NCBI RefSeq assembly: GCF_013839515.1
Contig: NZ_JACDNQ010000010.1
Coordinates: 1 to 64,000, forward strand
Direction: 5' to 3'
Source: Natronomonas salinimetallica
GTDB taxonomy: Archaea > Halobacteriota > Halobacteria > Halobacteriales > Haloarculaceae
Length of the DNA: 64,000 nt
Shown here piece after piece: positions 61,101 to 64,000 of this stretch. The notes beneath the pieces were generated by a model, which was given only the letters and a program-made list of their open reading frames with translations, had not been told where the DNA came from and searched no databases. Both the position numbers and the translations under genes were made by a program. How positions within the stretch are numbered: position 1 is the stretch's first letter; every line of letters begins with the position of its first letter.

Positions 61101-63597
61101 AGAGCCTGTATTGTTTGGGGCCTCTCACGGCAATTACTTCGCCAATCCGAAAGCAACGACAATCGATCTCCGACTCGACGACGATTGGTACCGGTGCGAA
61201 GGGTGTCGCCGGTTCTCGGTCGTGTCACTCAATGATTCGTGCCCATACGATGGTTGCCGGGGGACCCTCAGTGCGGTAAGCGATGATGATATCCATCTCC
61301 AAGCACGCAAGAACTTCCTCCGGAACCCCCCACGCGAAGTGCTCCATGGTGAACGGGACCCGCTCACGCTCCGTTCAGAAGAGCACTCGGCACAACTGAG
61401 TGCAAAGGACAACTCCGAGGCGTTTGCACGTTCCGAAGAGTACGAATTGCTCTTTCAGGACATCCTCGTCGGGGACTCAGAGGCCGATCAGCCGATCGAC
61501 GTTTTAAGCTGTACGACCACGATGGAAGTCGGCATTGATATCGGTAGCCTCACTGGTGTCGCCATGCGGACGGTCCCGCCAGGACCAGAGAATTATGAGC
61601 AACGTGCTGGCCGGGCAGGGCGTCGCGGAGCCGGGCTTTCAACGATAGTTACCTTCGCGGATAACTCCCCTCACGAGTCACACTACTTCGAGAATCCTGA
61701 AGAGATGATCACGAGCGAGGGGAATGCACCGGTCATCTACGCCGGCAACGAAAAGATTGCCCGACGGCACATCAACGCCTCGCTGCTTGCTCGGTTCTTC
61801 GATCCATCGGCCGTCGAGACGGAAGCTGCCGTATTCCGCTCGCTCAAAGGTACAGCCGAGTTCTTTGAAGGAGAAGGCGACCAAACGCTCGCCGCGTTCG
61901 AAGACTGGCTGGACGAAGAGATCTTCGCCGATTCATCGTCGACGCTCGAGCAATTGAGTGCCCTCCTTCCGGATGCACTAGGAAAGGGACGTTCATCTGA
62001 CTGGGAGGTCGCATTAGTCCGCGACACCGCTACAGAGTTCTTAAACGAACTCCAGGAGCTACAAGCCAAAACAGAATGGGAAGATCAATCCACGGAGGAC
62101 GACGACCTACTTTCCGTCCTTTTGGACGCAGCCCTACTTCCGACGTTCTCGTTCCCAACTGATGTGGCCGATTTCGTCGTACGCGAAAATGAACCCGGGT
62201 CGTCACAGCCGAAGAACAAGTACCAGATGTCTCGGGATCTGAAGCAGGCACTCTCAACGTACGTTCCAGGCCGGGAAATCGTCGTTGACAAGAAAACCTA
62301 CGAGTCCTACGGCGTATATGTCAAATTTCCAGATAATCCGAAGAACCGAGTGGCTGGCGAAGACTGGAGAGACCTTGATTGGTTGAACTGGTGTGACGTC
62401 TGTAAGACGGTCTTTGACGAGCATGATGAGAGTCTCGCAGCCAAGGATATGGAGTGTCCTGTCTGTGAGGGAGCGACGGTCAGTTCACTACAGATGTACA
62501 CTCCAGAGGCGTTTGCACCGAAAGTCGATGAGACAGGTGCAGCTGAGAAAGGATCGGACTACAACGAGAACCGGGCCTACGCAACACAGCCTAAATACCC
62601 GCTTACGTCGACTTCTCACGAGAGTGAGAACGCTAGCGAGATGGCAGAGGAGAAATCCATTGGCCATTCGGTAGTAGGGAAGATGAATGACGAACAGCTT
62701 CTTGTCGCTAACTTTGGGGCTGACGAGGATGGGTTCGAGATCTGCACCGATTGTGGGGCCGTTAGCCGCGATGGCCCACTCTCAAATCCACACGCACGTC
62801 CCTATCCCAAGGACCTCCGATTCGTTGGTGAATATGACTGGGATGACCAGTGTACCGGTTCGACAGTCACGACGAGTTTCAGCCATCGCTTCCCTAGTGA
62901 TTTGACTGTCCTCCAAATCCCGTTGAGTGATGAGATGGAGTTCGTCCCATCGGAAGCATGGTTCGAGACACCGGGCCAGTCACTTGCGGAAGCATTAGTC
63001 ATGGGTGCATCCCGTGCGCTGGGAATCGAAGATGATGAACTCGAGGGAGGGTTCCGTACTCGATCGGCAGAACATGCCGATATCAACGCTCAAGGCGTTA
63101 TTGAGGTCTTCCTCTTCGATACAACCGCCGGTGGTGCCGGGTTCTCATCTCGCGTTTGGGAAGAATTCGACGCTGTGTGTGCAGAAGCCCGCACGATTCT
63201 CGAGAGTTGTTCATGCGATACGGCGTGCCACAACTGCCTGCGCCGCTATCAGAACCGGCATCTCCACGGCTCGTTGAATCGCCACGAAGGCCTCGCCTTG
63301 CTCGATTATTCACAGACAGGGATGCCCCCGACGCTTCGTCCCGCAAAGGCACAGAGCCTGATCCAGCAACTCGAACGTGCCCTGGAGTTGAAGGAAGAGG
63401 ACGTCGTACTCAGGGCGATTGACGACGATAAATGGAAAATCGAAATCGATGGGACGACGATGACGTTCGGTGTCCGCTCTAGTCTGCGGCGTTCACGTGC
63501 GCCTGAGTCGCCAACGTACGACGAAGACTACTCAGACTACGAATTGTCCCAACGGTTGCCAGAGGTGGCTCACTCGATCGTCGATAAACTCCAATAG
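58174..63597 (+). CDS. DEAH helicase with C-terminal DUF1998, DruE/DISARM-like
   Basis: 1807 residues. Helicase motif I is GTGSGKT (111-117), motif II is DEAH (324-327), motif III SAT follows near 359, and motif VI is QRAGRAGRR (about 1143-1151). Between lobes lie several Cys-rich zinc knots (near 527-565 and 1010-1030) and more in the C-half. The end (about 1645-1720) is DUF1998: FDTTAGGAGF and CSCDTACHNCLRRYQNR. A single large helicase with both parts is the hallmark of Druantia DruE; DISARM splits these into DrmA and DrmB. It probably translocates on invading DNA. Complete frame. Confidence 0.85.
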   Translation: MKSIKEVSEELENDLQQYIESRYHLHHPRLLKERRALMDEGETATEPWVEATPTYVSGEPLRELGLPSEVVDLLKGLESDDLDIFDPPYKHQADALQSFFNDEDDLIVSTGTGSGKTEIFLYSILGQLAQEAARGETADQRGMRTLVLYPMNALVADQLSRMRLLFGDEDGADTLEDYMGRRVQFGMYTSRTPYHGEYDKSKNDNLVKPVINRYLKLEEEQPDLYEQLKQKGRIPAKDLEGFRNKNKKKETHFRTQPGDTELFTRQEMHTRDGSNPHGGTPDLLITNYSMLEYMLLRPIEQPLFEDTREWLAEDEENELNIVLDEAHLYRGAQGAEVALLLSRLLQKLGISRDRVRFILTSATMGENVEEAAPDFAAQLTTGDPDDFSVVTGEQVEYEGGEPSKKRTAQLLERVRYQLEDPSKIRNVASERGWDPLESDDVESVRSYLADQLVEDPLFKLAHEYLREEPLRLSALAEELFEDIDQDLAREATGNLLYLCTEARQGEEQALLPTRLHMFLKGLPAQYACVNPECSGRRVTEGENLLGRIYSNPHTTCEACGSRVFELISHRTCGAAYLRAYRRSDDDRGPTFLWSDPESSEDLDELHLLVEDPRDDPNPDHEHGRSLAETTASRNLSITSGHLVDDRHVDGEGSTTHIEVQVPTEEPPDEDGAWSWTQCPACGIKERRRPNGDTKIEDLVTKGEEPFAHSVRSMFGIQPTDPLKDEFPNEGRKVLCFSDGRQKAARLARDLQSNVESDSFREVLTDIIGSADGEITMDRLFAEFAVYCAKNNIVFFDDSDQYTNQSGVVYKGSRSHFEDIRGNLSDIVNEYYLESIEDIPEVPAARNALSERPRQYEELLLRSLGDEQYSITGALVGYITPSEEVFEKIDEAVPEIETDQLKSILIEALRHACEERAFDSSIEARRRSNSYSYQNWIDPDETGLPHSEIIPEYIVESLDDEVPEGAWNSLRRALMTTEPVLFGASHGNYFANPKATTIDLRLDDDWYRCEGCRRFSVVSLNDSCPYDGCRGTLSAVSDDDIHLQARKNFLRNPPREVLHGERDPLTLRSEEHSAQLSAKDNSEAFARSEEYELLFQDILVGDSEADQPIDVLSCTTTMEVGIDIGSLTGVAMRTVPPGPENYEQRAGRAGRRGAGLSTIVTFADNSPHESHYFENPEEMITSEGNAPVIYAGNEKIARRHINASLLARFFDPSAVETEAAVFRSLKGTAEFFEGEGDQTLAAFEDWLDEEIFADSSSTLEQLSALLPDALGKGRSSDWEVALVRDTATEFLNELQELQAKTEWEDQSTEDDDLLSVLLDAALLPTFSFPTDVADFVVRENEPGSSQPKNKYQMSRDLKQALSTYVPGREIVVDKKTYESYGVYVKFPDNPKNRVAGEDWRDLDWLNWCDVCKTVFDEHDESLAAKDMECPVCEGATVSSLQMYTPEAFAPKVDETGAAEKGSDYNENRAYATQPKYPLTSTSHESENASEMAEEKSIGHSVVGKMNDEQLLVANFGADEDGFEICTDCGAVSRDGPLSNPHARPYPKDLRFVGEYDWDDQCTGSTVTTSFSHRFPSDLTVLQIPLSDEMEFVPSEAWFETPGQSLAEALVMGASRALGIEDDELEGGFRTRSAEHADINAQGVIEVFLFDTTAGGAGFSSRVWEEFDAVCAEARTILESCSCDTACHNCLRRYQNRHLHGSLNRHEGLALLDYSQTGMPPTLRPAKAQSLIQQLERALELKEEDVVLRAIDDDKWKIEIDGTTMTFGVRSSLRRSRAPESPTYDEDYSDYELSQRLPEVAHSIVDKLQ

Positions 63598-63601
63598 CGG
63601 A

Positions 63602-64000
63602 ATGGATGGGTCAGAGCAGTTTTCACACGTAAACTGGTCGGCGTCGGCAGCGCAGCTGTTCCAAGAGTGCCCACGGCGGTTCTTTTATCGATACCAACAG
63701 ACCGAGTCTACCGGGGACTATAGTGAGTATACACCGTCGCCCGGAGCCTATCTGGGAACAGTCGTACACGAATCTCTCGCGGGGCAGGTTGCACGGTGGG
63801 CTCGGGGTAAGAACATCCATCTCCAGACTGCAACCGATTACGCGAAAGACGAACTTGAGAGGTATGTGGAAGTGAATGCTGAGACGATTGCAGATTGGAT
63901 TGACCATACGGATGAGGAAACCTTCGATAGCGATTCGTTCACGCGGTCATTAGTTCGTACAGCCCGTAATCACATCAGACAGTTCTTCCGGGTGATTTGG
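63602..64000 (+). CDS. RecB/Cas4-like PD-(D/E)XK nuclease, truncated by the window
   Basis: 133 codons are visible from ATG 63602, five bases after the helicase stop. SASAAQLFQECPRRFFYRY is the opening motif of PDDEXK_1 (RecB/AddB/Cas4-like) nucleases, with the first Cys of the possible iron-sulphur cluster. AYLGTVVHESL is the next helix with the conserved His. The active Asp, Glu and Lys lie beyond the right edge. It is probably the DNA-cutting subunit of the rightward cluster. Confidence 0.75.
   Translation, partial: MDGSEQFSHVNWSASAAQLFQECPRRFFYRYQQTESTGDYSEYTPSPGAYLGTVVHESLAGQVARWARGKNIHLQTATDYAKDELERYVEVNAETIADWIDHTDEETFDSDSFTRSLVRTARNHIRQFFRVIW

Noticed and set aside
44847-64000. BREX, classical DISARM or type I restriction system
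   Set aside because: No PglZ, PglX, DNA methyltransferase, PLD nuclease or HsdS/HsdM-like gene is present in the window.

Overview
The window reads as a haloarchaeon (class Halobacteria), probably a megaplasmid or a large integrated element. Encoded proteins are strongly acidic, and many families are typical of Halobacteria: HalOD1 domain, PhiH1-repressor-like winged helix, FilR1 regulator, DUF1931 histone-fold protein, permease fused to universal-stress domains, and a Tat lipoprotein. ParA partition genes, a 14-kb conjugation operon, a tyrosine recombinase, an insertion sequence and a large defence island mark it as accessory DNA. No rRNA, tRNA, Orc1/Cdc6 or other core genes were seen.

Layout. 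1-2874: a KAP-type NTPase running off the left edge. 3.1-7.6 kb: small plasmid-type genes (OB-fold ssDNA-binding protein, HalOD1 protein, winged-helix regulator, PIN/RHH toxin-antitoxin pair, zinc-finger proteins, a frameshifted restriction-endonuclease-like gene) and a 100-nt sequence at 4473-4572 that folds into a long nested hairpin. 8.0-12.3 kb: amino-acid permease with Usp domains, divergent from an Lrp-RCK regulator followed by two zinc ribbons and a UspA protein. 12.3-26.5 kb: one tightly overlapping minus-strand operon for archaeal conjugation: pilin-like protein, large secreted protein, Tat lipoprotein, VirB6-like protein, a membrane protein next to VirB4, VirB4, VirD4/TraG-like coupling ATPase and a DxD primase. 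26.7-32.4 kb: cytochrome P450, divergent FilR1 regulator, membrane proteins, histone-fold protein, PadR regulator. 32.4-34.1 kb: tyrosine recombinase with a 14-bp/6-bp/14-bp inverted repeat just upstream, which has the geometry of a crossover site. 34.26-36.18 kb: an IS4-type insertion. 36.2-42.6 kb: dabA-dabB bicarbonate uptake genes, a degenerate carbonic-anhydrase-like gene, an amidohydrolase and an Lrp regulator. 42.8-44.6 kb: a par module flanked on both sides by related TACATT-rich repeats.

The most interesting part is 44.8-64 kb, a divergent defence island. Leftward run four genes: a DruA-like (DUF4338) protein, a small P-loop ATPase, an unrecognised 500-residue protein and a 1533-residue protein ending in an FtsK/HerA translocase. 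The last three match the dptF-dptG-dptH arrangement of phosphorothioation-dependent restriction, and the whole resembles haloarchaeal Pbe-type modules, but no dnd modification genes are in the window. Rightward from the same 90-220-bp control region run a CoiA-like zinc-motif protein, a protein with three TRAM/OB-like repeats, a 1807-residue DEAH helicase with C-terminal DUF1998 (DruE/DISARM-like) and a RecB/Cas4-like nuclease cut by the right edge. Whether these are two systems side by side or one composite system is the main open question.
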